From Collimonas sp. PA-H2 (lineage in GTDB: Bacteria > Pseudomonadota > Gammaproteobacteria > Burkholderiales > Burkholderiaceae_D), in NCBI RefSeq assembly GCF_002564105.1, contig NZ_PDBX01000001.1, positions 1,488,001 through 1,552,000 on the forward strand: a stretch of DNA of 64,000 nucleotides, in the 5' to 3' direction. The notes beneath the pieces were generated by a model. That model searched no databases, was not told the DNA's origin, and worked only from the letters and a program-made list of their open reading frames with translations. The stretch's first letter is position 1; each line of letters opens with the position of its first letter. This document shows, piece by piece, positions 1 through 10,372 of the stretch. The position numbers were made by a program, and so were the translations under genes.

Positions 1-344
1 GCCAGCGCCGCCGTCAAAGGACGGATCGCGGTGCCGGCGTTGCCCATGAACAGATCGGCCTGGTGCACCGGAAAGGCGCCGCCACAGCCGTGCACAGTAT
101 AAGTCTGGGTGCCTTCCGCTTGTTCCCAGGCGACACCCAGCTTTTTGAGCGCAGTCAGCATCACCAGCGTATCGTCCGAGGCCAGCAAGTCGTGGATTTG
201 CGTGGCTCCGTTGGCCAGCGCGGCCAGCAGCAAGGTGCGATTGGAAATACTTTTCGAACCCGGCAGCCGCACCGTGCCGTGCACTTGCGCTACCGGATGC
301 AAATCCAGGTATTCGGGATAACTCTGTTTACGTTGCATAGTCAT
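1..344 (-). CDS. aroA: EPSP synthase, N-terminal part (cut by window edge)
   Basis: 3-Phosphoshikimate 1-carboxyvinyltransferase joins PEP to shikimate-3-phosphate in the sixth step of the chorismate pathway. Only about 114 N-terminal codons lie in the window. The reverse strand reads [15 protein letters not shown], then the signature [10 protein letters not shown] (residues 27-36) for phosphate and PEP binding, and near the edge [12 protein letters not shown], both diagnostic of AroA. The ATG at 344 overlaps the tyrA stop (TAATG arrangement); a second in-frame ATG at 338 is possible. It is the last visible gene of the gyrA-serC-pheA-hisC-tyrA-aroA run and is probably translationally coupled to tyrA. 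Confidence 0.95.
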   Translation of the reverse strand, partial: MTMQRKQSYPEYLDLHPVAQVHGTVRLPGSKSISNRTLLLAALANGATQIHDLLASDDTLVMLTALKKLGVAWEQAEGTQTYTVHGCGGAFPVHQADLFMGNAGTAIRPLTAAL

Positions 345-1243
345 TAATCGCCACCTTCCTTGTTCTGTTGTTCTGCAGCCTCGATGGCGCTGATCCAGTT
401 GTGCCTTGCCTGCTGCGCGTTGCTGTAGATCGCTTCCAGCGCCGGGCCGTCGCCGGCTGCCAGCAAGCCGCGCAAACGGCTCAGCTGAATCATGTAAGCA
501 TCCAGCTCGCCCAGCAAGGCGCTTTGGTTGGCCAATGAAATATCACGCCACATTTCCGGCGACGAGCCGGCGATGCGGGTGAAATCGCGAAAACCGCTGG
601 CCGCGTATTGAAACAGCGAAGCCGCATGCGGCTTGTTGGCAATGTCGTCCACCAGCGCATACGCCAGCACATGCGGCAAATGGCTGACCGCTGCAAACAC
701 AGCATCGTGCTGCTGCGCCGACAGTTGGTGGATCAGGGCGCCGCACTGCTGCCAGGCAGTGGCCACCCTGGCCACATCCGCGGCCGAATTTTCCGGCAGC
801 GGCGCCAGCACCACTTTCTTGCCGACATACAGCTCCGCCAGCGCGGCCTCCGGGCCATTCTGTTCGCGGCCGGCAATCGGATGACCGGGAACGAACTGGC
901 CGATCTTGCTGCCCAGCGCAGCACGCGCCGCCAGCGCCACGTCAGACTTGGTGCTGCCGGCGTCGGTGACGACGGTGCCGGCTTGCAGATGCGGCGCGAT
1001 GCCAGCCAGGATGGCGCCGGTCTGCGCCACCGGCGCGGCGATCAGGATCAGGTCCGCATCGGCGACAGCATCAGCCACGCCGTTGGCGATCTGATCGATG
1101 ATTCCCAATTCCTTCGCGCGCTGCAAAGTCGTGAGATGGCGGCCGACGCCGACGATCTGCTCCGCCGCACCGGCTTTTTTCAAAGCCAGGGCAAAGGATC
1201 CGCCGATCAGTCCGACACCGAAAATTGCGATTTTCTTGAACAC
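344..1243 (-). CDS. tyrA: prephenate dehydrogenase
   Basis: Oxidises prephenate to 4-hydroxyphenylpyruvate with NAD(P)+ in tyrosine synthesis. The 299-residue protein starts [16 protein letters not shown], a Rossmann GxGxxG nucleotide-binding loop at residues 9-15. The GHPIAGRE segment (His121) matches the catalytic histidine region of the TyrA family. There is no chorismate mutase domain; that activity is carried by pheA two genes upstream. The stop overlaps the aroA start, and a gap of about 39 bp separates it from hisC, so it sits inside the aromatic cluster. The length is normal for a monofunctional TyrA without an ACT domain. Confidence 0.95.
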   Translation of the reverse strand: MFKKIAIFGVGLIGGSFALALKKAGAAEQIVGVGRHLTTLQRAKELGIIDQIANGVADAVADADLILIAAPVAQTGAILAGIAPHLQAGTVVTDAGSTKSDVALAARAALGSKIGQFVPGHPIAGREQNGPEAALAELYVGKKVVLAPLPENSAADVARVATAWQQCGALIHQLSAQQHDAVFAAVSHLPHVLAYALVDDIANKPHAASLFQYAASGFRDFTRIAGSSPEMWRDISLANQSALLGELDAYMIQLSRLRGLLAAGDGPALEAIYSNAQQARHNWISAIEAAEQQNKEGGD

Positions 1244-1282
1244 TAGCGTTGCTTCAATAAAGATTAATCAGGACCCTGCCGC

Positions 1283-2389
1283 TCAGGCCAGCAGTTTCTT
1301 CAATGCGTCGATGAATGCCGCGTTCTCTTGCGGCAGGCCGATGGTGACGCGCAGCCATTGCGGCAAACCGTAGTTGGCGACCGGGCGCACGATGATGCCC
1401 TGCTTCAGCAACGCCAGGTTGACGCGCGCGCCGGCGCCTTCGTCGGCGCCGACCTTGACCATCACGAAGTTGCCGAACGACGGCACATATTCCAGGCCCA
1501 GCTCATCGAAGGTTTGCGTCAGTTGGCGGTAGCCGTCGCGGTTCAGCTGCGCGCTGCGCTGCAGAAACTCGGTATCGTTCAAGGCGGCCACGGCCGCAGC
1601 CTGGGCCAGCGAGTTGACATTGAACGGCTGGCGGATGCGGTTCAGCAAATCGGTGATCACCGGTTGCGCGATGCCGAAGCCGATGCGCAGGCCGGCCAGG
1701 CCATAGGCCTTGGACATGGTGCGCGACACCAGCAGGTTCGGATACTTGCGCACCCAGGAGATCGACTCGTATTGCAATTCCGGCGGCAGGTACTCGTTAT
1801 AGGCCTCGTCCAGCACCACCACGATCTGCGGCGGCACGCGCGCCAGGAATGCTTCCAGCTCAGCGGCCGGAATGAAGCTGCCGGTAGGGTTATTCGGATT
1901 GGCGATAAAGATCAGCTTGGTGTCGGCGGTGATCGCATTAGCCATCGCCTCCAGGTCATGGCCATAATCCTTGGCCTTGACCACGATGGCGCGGGCGCCG
2001 ACCGCCTGCGTCGCCAGCGCATACACGACGAAAGAATATTCGGCATACATGGCGGCTTGCCCGGCTTGGACGAAAGCATGGGTCGCCAGCTCCAGGATGT
2101 CGTTGCTGCCATTGCCCAGCGTAATCCACTCTACCGGCACGTCGTACTTGGCTGTGATCGCGGCTTTCAGGTCGAAGCCGTTGGCATCCGGATAGCGGCC
2201 GATGTCGGCCACTGCCTTTTGCATGGCCAGGCGCGCCGACTCCGGCATGCCCAGCGGGTTTTCATTGGAGGCCAGCTTGATGATCTTGGCTTCGTCCAGG
2301 CCGAATTCGCGCGCTACTTCGGCAATCGGCTTGCCGCCCTGATACGGGGCGATAGCACGTACATACTCTGGACCAAATTGAATTGACAT
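1283..2389 (-). CDS. hisC: histidinol-phosphate aminotransferase (HisC family)
   Basis: PLP-dependent class I/II aminotransferase of 368 residues. The family transaminates imidazole-acetol phosphate in histidine synthesis and often also aromatic 2-oxo acids. Visible motifs are NPNNPTG (164-170), DEAYNEY (194-200) and the Schiff-base lysine in SRTMSKAYGLAG (Lys227). It lies between pheA and tyrA, as in many betaproteobacteria, where this copy supplies the last step to phenylalanine and tyrosine. A dedicated hisC in a his operon may exist elsewhere, so the in vivo substrate (histidinol phosphate, prephenate or phenylpyruvate) is inferred from position. Confidence 0.9.
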   Translation of the reverse strand: MSIQFGPEYVRAIAPYQGGKPIAEVAREFGLDEAKIIKLASNENPLGMPESARLAMQKAVADIGRYPDANGFDLKAAITAKYDVPVEWITLGNGSNDILELATHAFVQAGQAAMYAEYSFVVYALATQAVGARAIVVKAKDYGHDLEAMANAITADTKLIFIANPNNPTGSFIPAAELEAFLARVPPQIVVVLDEAYNEYLPPELQYESISWVRKYPNLLVSRTMSKAYGLAGLRIGFGIAQPVITDLLNRIRQPFNVNSLAQAAAVAALNDTEFLQRSAQLNRDGYRQLTQTFDELGLEYVPSFGNFVMVKVGADEGAGARVNLALLKQGIIVRPVANYGLPQWLRVTIGLPQENAAFIDALKKLLA

Positions 2390-2429
2390 TGTCTGCTTTC
2401 AGGACGAAATATTGAACGAGATAATTAGG

Positions 2430-2453
2430 TAAATGAGTTAAGTAAATGAGCTA
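2430..2453. repeat. short imperfect direct repeat between pheA and hisC
   Basis: TAAATGAGTTA is followed two bases later by TAAATGAGCTA in the 88-bp pheA-hisC gap. It may be a small slippage duplication. No function is evident. Confidence 0.4.
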
Positions 2454-2477
2454 AATAAGTGCCTGCCCAGGCGCCGC

Positions 2478-3551
2478 TCAAAAGCTGCGCGGATACGATC
2501 CGAGCAGCTTGTAGAACGCCGCGTTCTGCTGCAGTTCGTCAAGTGCCTTGGCTACCTTCTCGTCTGCCGCATGGCCTTCGACGTCGACATAGAAATAGTA
2601 TTCCCATGCGCCCATGCGCGCCGGCCGAGACTCAAAACGGGTCATCGAAACGCCATGCTTGGCGAGCGGCGCCAGCAGTTTGTAGACGGCGCCGGCCTTG
2701 TTCGCCACCGACAGCACCAGCGAAGTCTGGTCCTTGCCGCTGGCGCCGTTCTGCAGACGGCCAACCACGGCGAAGCGGGTGCGGTTGTGCGGGTCGTCCT
2801 GGATATTCGCGCTAACAATCTGCAAATCGTATTTTTGCGCAGCCATCTCGCCGGCGATCGCCGCCACGGCTTCATTTTCGCTGGCCATGCGCGCCGCTTC
2901 GGCATTCGACGCCACCGCCTGCCGTTCGATATTCGGGTAGTGCTGGTTGAGCCAGGCATTGCATTGCGCCAGCGCCTGCGAATGGGCGCAAATGCGGGCG
3001 ATGCCGGCCATCGTGCCTTCCTTGGTCATCAGGCTGTGATGCACCGGAATCGACACTTCGCCGCTGATGTTGAGCGTGGTTTGCAGCAGCAGGTCGAGGG
3101 TGCGGTTGATCACGCCTTCCGACGAGTTCTCGATAGGCGCCACGCCGAAGTCGGCGGTGCCAGCTTCCGTCGCGCGGAATACTTCGTCAATCGAGACGCA
3201 CGGCAGGCCTTCCACCGCGTGACCGAACTGCTGGTACACCGCCTGTTCGCTGAAGGTGCCGGCCGGTCCCAGGTAAGCTACCGTCACGCGCTTTTCCAGC
3301 GCGCGGCAAGCCGACATCACTTCGCGAAAAATGGTCTGTACATCGCCGCCTTGCAGCGGTCCGGGATTGCGTTCGGCGACCTTGAGCAAGACCTGCGCCT
3401 CGCGTTCTGGACGGAACACGGGGGCATTGGTTTCAGCCTTGACGTGGCCGACCTCTTGCGCGATTTTCGCGCGTCGGTTCAGCAAGGCCAGGATTTCGGC
3501 GTCAATCGCGTCGATCTGCTGACGCAAGGGTAGGAGTTTGTCTTCGCTCAT
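2478..3551 (-). CDS. pheA: bifunctional chorismate mutase / prephenate dehydratase (P-protein)
   Basis: Converts chorismate to prephenate and then phenylpyruvate. The N-terminal AroQ mutase domain (about residues 1-90) contains LRQQIDAIDAEILALLNRR. The dehydratase domain begins at VAYLGPAGTFSEQAV. The C-terminal ACT domain has the ESRPARMGAWEYYFYVD segment that binds phenylalanine for feedback inhibition. The ATG at 3551 (MSEDKLLPLRQQ, 357 aa) is preferred because the mutase domain begins there; the frame is open upstream to a GTG at 3590, which would add 13 residues. The gene lies 83 bp downstream of serC in the same direction. Confidence 0.94.
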   Translation of the reverse strand: MSEDKLLPLRQQIDAIDAEILALLNRRAKIAQEVGHVKAETNAPVFRPEREAQVLLKVAERNPGPLQGGDVQTIFREVMSACRALEKRVTVAYLGPAGTFSEQAVYQQFGHAVEGLPCVSIDEVFRATEAGTADFGVAPIENSSEGVINRTLDLLLQTTLNISGEVSIPVHHSLMTKEGTMAGIARICAHSQALAQCNAWLNQHYPNIERQAVASNAEAARMASENEAVAAIAGEMAAQKYDLQIVSANIQDDPHNRTRFAVVGRLQNGASGKDQTSLVLSVANKAGAVYKLLAPLAKHGVSMTRFESRPARMGAWEYYFYVDVEGHAADEKVAKALDELQQNAAFYKLLGSYPRSF

Positions 3552-3634
3552 GTTTGTTTCTATCTCTGGTTCTACTACCGGGTCCGGCACACATCGGCAA
3601 CCGCTTGCCGCAAAAGCGCGCGCAACATGGCACG

Positions 3635-4741
3635 CTAGCCGCGCCGCTTTTCAAATTCCTTCAGATACGCCACCAGCGCGTGCACCCCTTCCAAAGGCAT
3701 GGCGTTATAGATCGAAGCACGCATGCCGCCTACCGATTTATGGCCCTTCAGCTGCAGCAAACCCTGCTCCTGGGCGCCGCTCAGGAATGATTCGTTGAGC
3801 GTTTCATCGGCCAAGAAGAAAGGCACGTTCATGCGCGAGCGGCAGCTGCTGGCGATCTTGGTCCGGTAGAAGTCGGTGGAATCCAGGTAGTCGTACAGCA
3901 GTGCCGCCTTGGCGATATTGCGCTGCTCCATCGCAGCGACGCCGCCCTGCTTCTTGAGCCACTGGAACACCAGCCCGGCGATGTAGATCGCATAGGTTGG
4001 CGGCGTGTTGTACATCGAATCGTTGTCGGCGACGATTTTCCAGTTAAAGGCGGAGGGACAGGCCGGCAAGGCATGGCCGAGCAAGTCTTCACGCACCACC
4101 ACCAGCGTCAGTCCGGCGGGGCCGATGTTCTTTTGTGCGCCGCCATAGATCACGCCGTATTTGGAAACGTCCACCACACGCGACAAGATGTGCGACGACA
4201 TGTCGGCCACCAGCGGTGCGTCGTTTGTTTCAGCGGCGACATCAGGCGTGAACTGGTATTCGACGCCGTCGATGGTTTCATTGGTGCAGATATGCACGTA
4301 AGCCGGATCCTTGGACAGCTGCCAGCTGTCGCGCTCGGGAATCTGCGCGAAATGGCTGTCTTCGGAAGAAGCGGCGACATTAACGTTGCCGTAGCGCCGC
4401 GCTTCTTTCAGCGACTTGGTCGACCACGAACCGGTGTTGATGTAATCGCTGGTCGCCGGCTGGGCGCGACCGCCGCGCCCCAGCAGGTTGAGCGGAACAA
4501 TCGCATTCTCGGCAATCGCGCCACCCTGCATGAACAGAAGCGTGTAGTTGTCCGGCACCGCGAACAGTTCGCGGAAATCGTGCTGCGCGGCGGCCAGGAT
4601 AGACATGAATTCCTTGCCGCGATGACTCATCTCCATCACCGACATGCCGCTGCCCTGCCAGTCCAGCATTTCAGCAGCAGCTTGCTGCAGCACCTCTTTT
4701 GGCAACACGGCAGGACCAGCAGAAAAATTATAGATAGGCAT
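3635..4741 (-). CDS. serC: phosphoserine aminotransferase
   Basis: Transaminates 3-phosphohydroxypyruvate to phosphoserine (serine synthesis) and 3-hydroxy-4-phosphohydroxythreonine (PLP synthesis). The 368-residue protein begins [18 protein letters not shown], typical of SerC. It has FMQGGA at 70-75 and the PLP lysine in [11 protein letters not shown] (Lys204). Length and motifs are complete. It sits between gyrA and pheA in the betaproteobacterial supra-operon and shares PLP dependence with HisC and, distantly in this window, PdxH. Confidence 0.95.
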   Translation of the reverse strand: MPIYNFSAGPAVLPKEVLQQAAAEMLDWQGSGMSVMEMSHRGKEFMSILAAAQHDFRELFAVPDNYTLLFMQGGAIAENAIVPLNLLGRGGRAQPATSDYINTGSWSTKSLKEARRYGNVNVAASSEDSHFAQIPERDSWQLSKDPAYVHICTNETIDGVEYQFTPDVAAETNDAPLVADMSSHILSRVVDVSKYGVIYGGAQKNIGPAGLTLVVVREDLLGHALPACPSAFNWKIVADNDSMYNTPPTYAIYIAGLVFQWLKKQGGVAAMEQRNIAKAALLYDYLDSTDFYRTKIASSCRSRMNVPFFLADETLNESFLSGAQEQGLLQLKGHKSVGGMRASIYNAMPLEGVHALVAYLKEFEKRRG

Positions 4742-4891
4742 GATGAATGTCGTCAGATAAAGAACCGGGATTGCAGAAACTACGTAGAACTGATTTGAAA
4801 ACTGTGGTCCAGCGATGGCGTTACTGTGTTGTTGCTTTATGGTGAATCAAACCTGCGCGGCCCAGGCTGGCTGAGCCGCGCATTGCCTGCT

Positions 4892-7561
4892 TTACTCCGA
4901 TGCTGCGTCGGGAGCATCGCCTGCTTCAGCGCTGCCGCCCGCCTCAGCGCCTGCATTCGCTTCCACTTCCGCATCGACCTCGGCGTCCGATTCGACCACG
5001 CGCTGCAAACCGCTCAGCTTGGTGCCGTCTTCCACCGCGATCAGCGTGACGCCCTGGGTAGCGCGGCCCATTTCGCGGATTTCCGCGACACGGGTGCGTA
5101 TCAGGACGCCGCCAGTAGTGATCAGGATGATTTCATCGCTAGGTTCCACCAGCGTTGCCGCCACCACCTTGCCGTTGCGTTCGCTGGTCTGGATCGCGAT
5201 CATGCCCTTGGTGCCGCGGCCGTGGCGCGTGTACTCGGTGATCGGAGTACGTTTGCCGAAGCCGTTTTCAGTCGCGGTCAACACCGATTGCTGTTCGTTT
5301 TCGGCGACCAGCAGTGCAATGACTTGTTGTCCTTCTTCCAGGTTCATGCCGCGCACGCCGCGCGCGGTGCGGCCCATCGGACGCACATCGTTTTCGTCAA
5401 AGCGCACTGCCTTGCCGGAATCGGAGAACAGCATGACGTCATGCTGGCCATCGGTCAGCGCGGCGCCGATCAGGAAGTCGCCTTCATCCAGGTCGACCGC
5501 GATGATGCCGGCCTTGCGCGGATTGCTGAAGTCGGACAATGGCGTTTTCTTGACAGTGCCGAGACTGGTCGACATAAAGACATAACGGTCTTCAGGGAAG
5601 CTGCGGTTGGCGCCCGACAATGGCAGCACCACCGTGATCTTCTCGCCATCCTGCAGCGGGAACATGTTGACGATAGGCTTGCCGCGTGAGTTGCGCGAAC
5701 CTTGCGGTACTTCCCAGATCTTCAGCCAGTACAGACGGCCGCGATTGCTGAAACACAGGATGTAGTCGTGGGTATTGCCGACGAACAGCTGGTCGATCCA
5801 ATCGTCTTCCTTGGTCGCCATCGCTTGCTTGCCGCGGCCACCGCGCTTCTGCGCGCGGTATTCGGAAACAGGCTGCGCCTTCATGTAGCCGGTATGCGAC
5901 AAGGTCACCACCATGTCTTGCGGCGTGATCAGGTCTTCCGTGCCGAGATCGGTAGGATTGTGCTCGATCTGCGAACGGCGCTCATCCTTATTGCCGATGC
6001 CGTATTCGTTCTTGGCTGCGGTCATCTCGTCGGTGATGATGACGGTGACGCGTTCCGGCTTGGCCAGGATATCCAGCAAGTCGGCGATCTGCGCCATCAC
6101 GTCTTTGTACTCGTTGACGATCTTGTCTTGCTCCAGGCCGGTCAGGCGCTGCAGACGCATCTGCAGGATTTCCTGCGCCTGGTCGTCCGACAGGCGATAC
6201 ATGCCGTCAGTCTGGATGCCGTAATGCTTAGGCAGGTTTTCGGGACGGAAGGACTCGATACCGCCGATGTTTTCATCGCCGGTGCGAGCCAGCATTTCGC
6301 GCACCATGGAAGAATCCCAGGCACGCGCCATCAGTTCGGATTTCGCTACCGGTGGCGTTGGCGCCGCCTTGATCAGGGCGATGAAATCGTCGATGTTCGC
6401 CAGCGCTACCGCCAGGCCTTCCAGCACGTGGCCGCGCTCGCGCGCCTTGCGCAGTTCGAACACGGTACGGCGCGTCACCACTTCGCGGCGGTGCGACAGG
6501 AAGCATTCCAGCATCTGCTTCAGGTTCAGCAGCTTAGGCTGGCCATCCACCAGGGCGACCATGTTCATGCCGAAGGTGTCTTGCAGCTGCGTTTGCTTGT
6601 ACAGGTTGTTGAGCACAACCTCGGCCACTTCGCCGCGCTTGAGCTCGATCACCACGCGCATGCCGGACTTGTCCGACTCGTCGCGCAGGTCGGAAATGCC
6701 TTCCAGCTTCTTGTCGCGCACCAGCTCGGCGATGCGTTCCAGCAAGGCCTTCTTGTTTACCTGGTACGGCAGTTCGTCGATGATGATCGCGGTGCGGCCT
6801 TCACGTCCGAATTCTTCGAAGTGCGTCTTGGCCCGCATCACCACACGGCCGCGGCCGGTGCGGTAACCGTCGCGCACGCCGGAGACGCCATAGATGATGC
6901 CGGCGGTCGGGAAATCCGGCGCCGGGATGATTTCGATCAGCTCGTCGATGGTGCAATCGGCGTTGCGCAGCACATGCAGCGCGCCGTCGATCACTTCGGT
7001 CAGGTTGTGCGGCGGAATGTTGGTCGCCATACCCACCGCGATCCCGGAGGAACCGTTGATCAGCAGGTTAGGAATGCGGGTCGGCAACACCGACGGTTCT
7101 TTTTCCTTGCCGTCGTAGTTCGGCACGAAGTCGACGGTTTCCTTGTCGAGGTCGGCCAGCAGCTCGCCGGCGATCTTGTCCAGGCGGCACTCGGTGTAAC
7201 GCATCGCCGCGGCGCCGTCGCCGTCGATCGAACCGAAGTTGCCCTGGCCGTCGACCAGCATGTAGCGCAGCGAGAACGGCTGCGCCATCCGCACCAGCGT
7301 GTCGTAGATCGAAGCGTCGCCATGCGGGTGATACTTACCCATGGTTTCACCGACCACGCGCGCGCATTTGACGAACGGGCGATTCCAGACGTTGTTCATT
7401 TCATGCATGGCGAACAAGACCCGGCGGTGCACCGGCTTGAGGCCGTCGCGCACATCCGGCAGCGCACGGCCGACGATCACGCTCATGGCGTAATCGAGGT
7501 AGCTCTTGCGCATTTCTTCTTCGAGGGAAATCGGGATAGTTTCTTTAGCGAATTGATCCAT
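4892..7561 (-). CDS. gyrA: DNA gyrase subunit A
   Basis: Catalytic breakage-reunion subunit of the GyrA2B2 topoisomerase that introduces negative supercoils. The 889-residue protein has the catalytic tyrosine in [10 protein letters not shown] (Tyr122, identical to the E. coli number) and the GyrA box QKRGGRG at the start of the C-terminal beta-pinwheel, which separates gyrase from topoisomerase IV ParC. The tail is long, acidic and Ala/Glu-rich. The quinolone-resistance region reads [11 protein letters not shown]: position 83 is Ala, 84 Ser and 87 Asp, whereas most enterobacteria have Ser83. It is the first gene of the minus-strand cluster, followed by serC after 150 bp. Confidence 0.97.
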   Translation of the reverse strand: MDQFAKETIPISLEEEMRKSYLDYAMSVIVGRALPDVRDGLKPVHRRVLFAMHEMNNVWNRPFVKCARVVGETMGKYHPHGDASIYDTLVRMAQPFSLRYMLVDGQGNFGSIDGDGAAAMRYTECRLDKIAGELLADLDKETVDFVPNYDGKEKEPSVLPTRIPNLLINGSSGIAVGMATNIPPHNLTEVIDGALHVLRNADCTIDELIEIIPAPDFPTAGIIYGVSGVRDGYRTGRGRVVMRAKTHFEEFGREGRTAIIIDELPYQVNKKALLERIAELVRDKKLEGISDLRDESDKSGMRVVIELKRGEVAEVVLNNLYKQTQLQDTFGMNMVALVDGQPKLLNLKQMLECFLSHRREVVTRRTVFELRKARERGHVLEGLAVALANIDDFIALIKAAPTPPVAKSELMARAWDSSMVREMLARTGDENIGGIESFRPENLPKHYGIQTDGMYRLSDDQAQEILQMRLQRLTGLEQDKIVNEYKDVMAQIADLLDILAKPERVTVIITDEMTAAKNEYGIGNKDERRSQIEHNPTDLGTEDLITPQDMVVTLSHTGYMKAQPVSEYRAQKRGGRGKQAMATKEDDWIDQLFVGNTHDYILCFSNRGRLYWLKIWEVPQGSRNSRGKPIVNMFPLQDGEKITVVLPLSGANRSFPEDRYVFMSTSLGTVKKTPLSDFSNPRKAGIIAVDLDEGDFLIGAALTDGQHDVMLFSDSGKAVRFDENDVRPMGRTARGVRGMNLEEGQQVIALLVAENEQQSVLTATENGFGKRTPITEYTRHGRGTKGMIAIQTSERNGKVVAATLVEPSDEIILITTGGVLIRTRVAEIREMGRATQGVTLIAVEDGTKLSGLQRVVESDAEVDAEVEANAGAEAGGSAEAGDAPDAASE

Positions 7562-7825
7562 TTAGCGAGTCGGCCAATCTTTACTTGGGTTGATCAATAT
7601 AGAACCGGCGTTCCCCGGCGATCTGCCAGTGGCTGGCGAAATGCGGCTTGAAACGCAGGTATAACCGGGTGATTTTAGCACGTGGAAGTGGCAGTTCTGG
7701 CTTTTCAGGCAAGGCGCGGCAGGTCAAAAACCTGCTGCCGCAAAAAAATATGTTTAAATGCCGCCTTGCCCGGCTTTTGGGGATCGCCATATGCACCCCG
7801 CGCCATTTCTATCAGGAAATAATTT

Positions 7826-8500
7826 ATGCGTCATACGATTGCGCTGAGCCTATTGTTAGGCTCGGCTTGCGGCTTTGCGGCCAGTTCTACCCTTGCCCAG
7901 ACTACCGATATCCAGGCCGCGCCTGGCAAAAGTGCCTATCTGCAAGACGGCCGCGGGCCGGTGGTGCGCAGCCAGGATGGCCTGTGCTGGCGTTCGAGTT
8001 ATTGGGACGCCAACGATGCCGTCGCCGGCTGCGACGGCGAACTGGTGTCGCCGGTGATGAAAACCATCGCGCCGGCGCTGGCCGCAACTCCCGCAATTTC
8101 CAATGAGCAACCTGCGGCATCGGCTGTGGTCGCTCAATGTGAGTTCACTTTGGCCAGCGATAGCATTTTCAGCTTTGGAAAAGCAATCCTGAGCAAGGCT
8201 GCCAAGCAAGAAATTGATAAAAACACCATTACAAAACTGGTAAATTGCGGCGACGCCAAAGTCATTCTGGTGACCGGCTACACCGATCACCTTGGAACAG
8301 ACGCATATAACAGGAAGTTATCGATGCAACGCGCCGCCAGCGTCGCCAGTTACCTAAAAAGCAAAGGCGTAAGCAACAGGATAGAGACAAACGGCGCCGG
8401 CGCGGCCGCACCGATAGTGACATGCAGCAACAAACTCAGCCTCAAGAAACGCATCGCCTGCCTCAGCCCGAACCGCAGAGTGGTAGTAAAAATACAATAA
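7826..8500 (+). CDS. OmpA-family envelope protein, cysteine-rich divergent paralogue
   Basis: A 224-residue predicted secreted protein. A signal peptide (MRHTIALSLLLGSACG..., cleavage near residue 24) precedes a short domain DIQAAPGKSAYLQDGRG...GLCWRSSYW...GCDGE, closely shared with the next gene. The C-terminal OmpA-like domain has the peptidoglycan-binding features TGYTDHLG, NRKLSMQRA and a final NRRVVVKI. Unlike the next gene it lacks the Pro/Ala linker and carries four extra cysteines (CEF, NCGD, TCSN, IACL), which suggests disulphides in the periplasm. It probably tethers to peptidoglycan. There is no N-terminal beta-barrel of E. coli OmpA type. The exact role is unknown. Confidence 0.8.
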   Translation: MRHTIALSLLLGSACGFAASSTLAQTTDIQAAPGKSAYLQDGRGPVVRSQDGLCWRSSYWDANDAVAGCDGELVSPVMKTIAPALAATPAISNEQPAASAVVAQCEFTLASDSIFSFGKAILSKAAKQEIDKNTITKLVNCGDAKVILVTGYTDHLGTDAYNRKLSMQRAASVASYLKSKGVSNRIETNGAGAAAPIVTCSNKLSLKKRIACLSPNRRVVVKIQ

Positions 8501-8785
8501 TTTCAAAATAAAATAGATACTTTGCTTGCGTCGATGTAATATGTCGGCCGTGGTGATGTTTTCATAATGTTATGTTGTATGAAAACAACGAAGCAGGCAA
8601 AACGTGTGCTGGATCATTTGGCATCCTTCGCTAGCGCTTGCTGCCTGTGGCAGAATGATGGTCAAGTTCATTGCGTATGGTCAATCCCACACGTAACGGC
8701 CTGAACCACGTGGTACTATCCAATTTTTGATGTCGTATATTAGTTGCGCAGTTAATCTGCGGATATCTCAACCGAGAGGAGAAAC

Positions 8786-9418
8786 ATGAATAAATTAGCA
8801 AAACTCGTCTTCGCTGCGTCCGCAGTCGTCGCACTCTCTGCCTCTGCGCAGGAAATCAAAGATATCCAGGCGGCTACTCCTAACAGCGCCTACGTGCAAG
8901 ATGCACGCGGTGTAATCGCACGTGACCCGTACGGTCTGTGCTGGCACACCGGCTACTGGACACCAGCTGACTCGGTTCCAGGTTGCGATGGCGAAATCGC
9001 TCAAGCTGCACCAGCTCCAGTTGCACCAGCACCAGCTCCAGTTGTTCCAGCACCAGCTCCAGTATCGCAAAAGGTTACTTTCGCTGCTGACGCATTCTTC
9101 GACTTCGACAAAGCTGTCCTGAAGCCAGAAGGCAAAGCCAAGCTGGACGACCTGACATCGAAACTGGGCGCAATCAACCTGGAAGTTATCATCGCTGTTG
9201 GTCACACTGACTCGGTCGGTTCCGTTGCTTACAACCAGAAGCTGTCGGTTCGCCGCGCTGAAGCTGTCAAGGCATACCTGGTACACAAGGGTATCGAATC
9301 CAACCGTGTTTACACCGAAGGTAAAGGCAAGTCGCAACCAGTCGCTGACAACAAGACTGCTGCCGGCCGCGCTAAAAACCGTCGCGTTGAAATCGAAGTT
9401 GTTGGTACAAGCAAGTAA
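8786..9418 (+). CDS. OmpA-family outer membrane/peptidoglycan-associated protein
   Basis: A 210-residue protein with a signal peptide cleaved after LSASA (residue 21). A short N-terminal domain with GLCWHTGYW...GCDGE precedes a Pro/Ala/Val linker ([19 protein letters not shown]) and a canonical OmpA_C domain: [33 protein letters not shown] and [12 protein letters not shown], including the Asp and Arg that bind diaminopimelate. A strong ribosome binding site (GAGAGGAGA) lies just upstream of the ATG, and a strong terminator follows. Repetitive codon choice (CCAGCTCCA, GGTT) suggests high expression. Together with the preceding paralogue it forms a tandem pair; ubiG and gph follow, as in many Burkholderiales. 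Confidence 0.88.
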   Translation: MNKLAKLVFAASAVVALSASAQEIKDIQAATPNSAYVQDARGVIARDPYGLCWHTGYWTPADSVPGCDGEIAQAAPAPVAPAPAPVVPAPAPVSQKVTFAADAFFDFDKAVLKPEGKAKLDDLTSKLGAINLEVIIAVGHTDSVGSVAYNQKLSVRRAEAVKAYLVHKGIESNRVYTEGKGKSQPVADNKTAAGRAKNRRVEIEVVGTSK

Positions 9419-9452
9419 TTGCTACCAGCAAACAATCGATTCAGACTCGATC

Positions 9453-9480
9453 AAAACCCCGCCTCGGCGGGGTTTTTTTT
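9453..9480 (+). terminator. rho-independent terminator of the ompA-like gene
   Basis: A stem CCCCGCC/GGCGGGG with a 2-base TC loop and eight T follows the ompA-like stop by 34 bp. The stem is GC-rich, so termination should be efficient. Confidence 0.92.
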
Positions 9481-9485
9481 CGTAT

Positions 9486-9533
9486 AAAACATGTCGTAGA
9501 GTGGGCATCTGCGCCCACCCTGCGACATGTTTT
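9486..9533. repeat. REP-like palindrome
   Basis: Outer arms AAAACATGTCG and CGACATGTTTT (11 bp, exact) enclose an inner GTGGGC...GCCCAC hairpin. The core resembles the GTAGGGTGGGCA repeat at 16885-16983, so it looks like a degenerate single copy of that family. Confidence 0.6.
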
Positions 9534-9570
9534 AATCGGACAACAAACCGCAACACCCGACTTTCCAGCT

Positions 9571-10278
9571 ATGATTCAACCTATGAACGCAGACCCATCA
9601 GAACTCAAAAAATTCAGCGACCTGGCTCACCGTTGGTGGGATCCGGAGTCGGAATTCCGCCCGCTGCATGAAATCAACCCGTTGCGCCTGGAATGGATCA
9701 ATTCGCGCGCCTCGCTGGCTGGCAAGAAGGTACTGGATATTGGCTGCGGCGGCGGCATCCTGGCGGAATCGATGGCGCGCAAAGGCGCAACCGTCACCGG
9801 CATCGACCTGTCGGACAAGGCATTGAAGGTAGCTGACCTGCATAGCCTGGAATCGGGCATCCAGGTCCGTTACGAAAAGATCGCCGCGGAAGACATGGCT
9901 AGCCGCGAAGCCGGACAGTTCGATGTGGTGACCTGCATGGAGATGCTGGAACACGTTCCAGATCCGGCCTCCATCGTGCGCGCCTGCGCGACGCTGGTGA
10001 AACCGGGCGGCCAGGTGTTTTTCTCGACCCTCAACCGCAATCCGAAGGCCTACCTGCAAGCGGTGCTGGCGGCCGAATACCTGTTGCGCATGCTGCCTAA
10101 AGGCACGCACGACTATGCCAAGTTCATCACGCCAGCCGAACTGGCGCAGTTTGCCCGCAACGCCGGCCTGAGCGTCGATGTCATGCGCGGCATGAGCTAT
10201 AACCCGCTGACGCTGATCTATTCGCTCAACCAGGACGCCAGCGTCAACTATCTGATGGCGTGCACCAGGCACGCCTGA
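9571..10278 (+). CDS. ubiG: ubiquinone biosynthesis O-methyltransferase
   Basis: SAM-dependent methyltransferase that performs the two O-methylations of ubiquinone synthesis. Family hallmarks are [20 protein letters not shown] and the INPLRLEWI block near the N-terminus, motif [13 protein letters not shown] and the following GIDLS, and the late segment GMSYNPLT. The 235-residue length fits UbiG. Two in-frame ATGs (9571 and 9583) are close; neither has a clear Shine-Dalgarno sequence, and the second (MNADPS) matches the usual family start. gph follows at 94 bp, the standard ompA-ubiG-gph order of this group. Confidence 0.94.
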   Translation: MIQPMNADPSELKKFSDLAHRWWDPESEFRPLHEINPLRLEWINSRASLAGKKVLDIGCGGGILAESMARKGATVTGIDLSDKALKVADLHSLESGIQVRYEKIAAEDMASREAGQFDVVTCMEMLEHVPDPASIVRACATLVKPGGQVFFSTLNRNPKAYLQAVLAAEYLLRMLPKGTHDYAKFITPAELAQFARNAGLSVDVMRGMSYNPLTLIYSLNQDASVNYLMACTRHA

Positions 10279-10372
10279 ACCGGTCATTCTGCAATCCAGC
10301 CCTGACCGGCGTGGCTATATAGCGCATGCGCTGTATGCCATCTGCCATTTTCATGCACTCTAGGAACCGATC

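Noticed and set aside
5702..7651. 649-codon open frame on the plus strand
   Set aside because: It lies fully antisense to gyrA and is a shadow of high-GC codon bias; its translation is rich in Arg, His and Gln with no domain.
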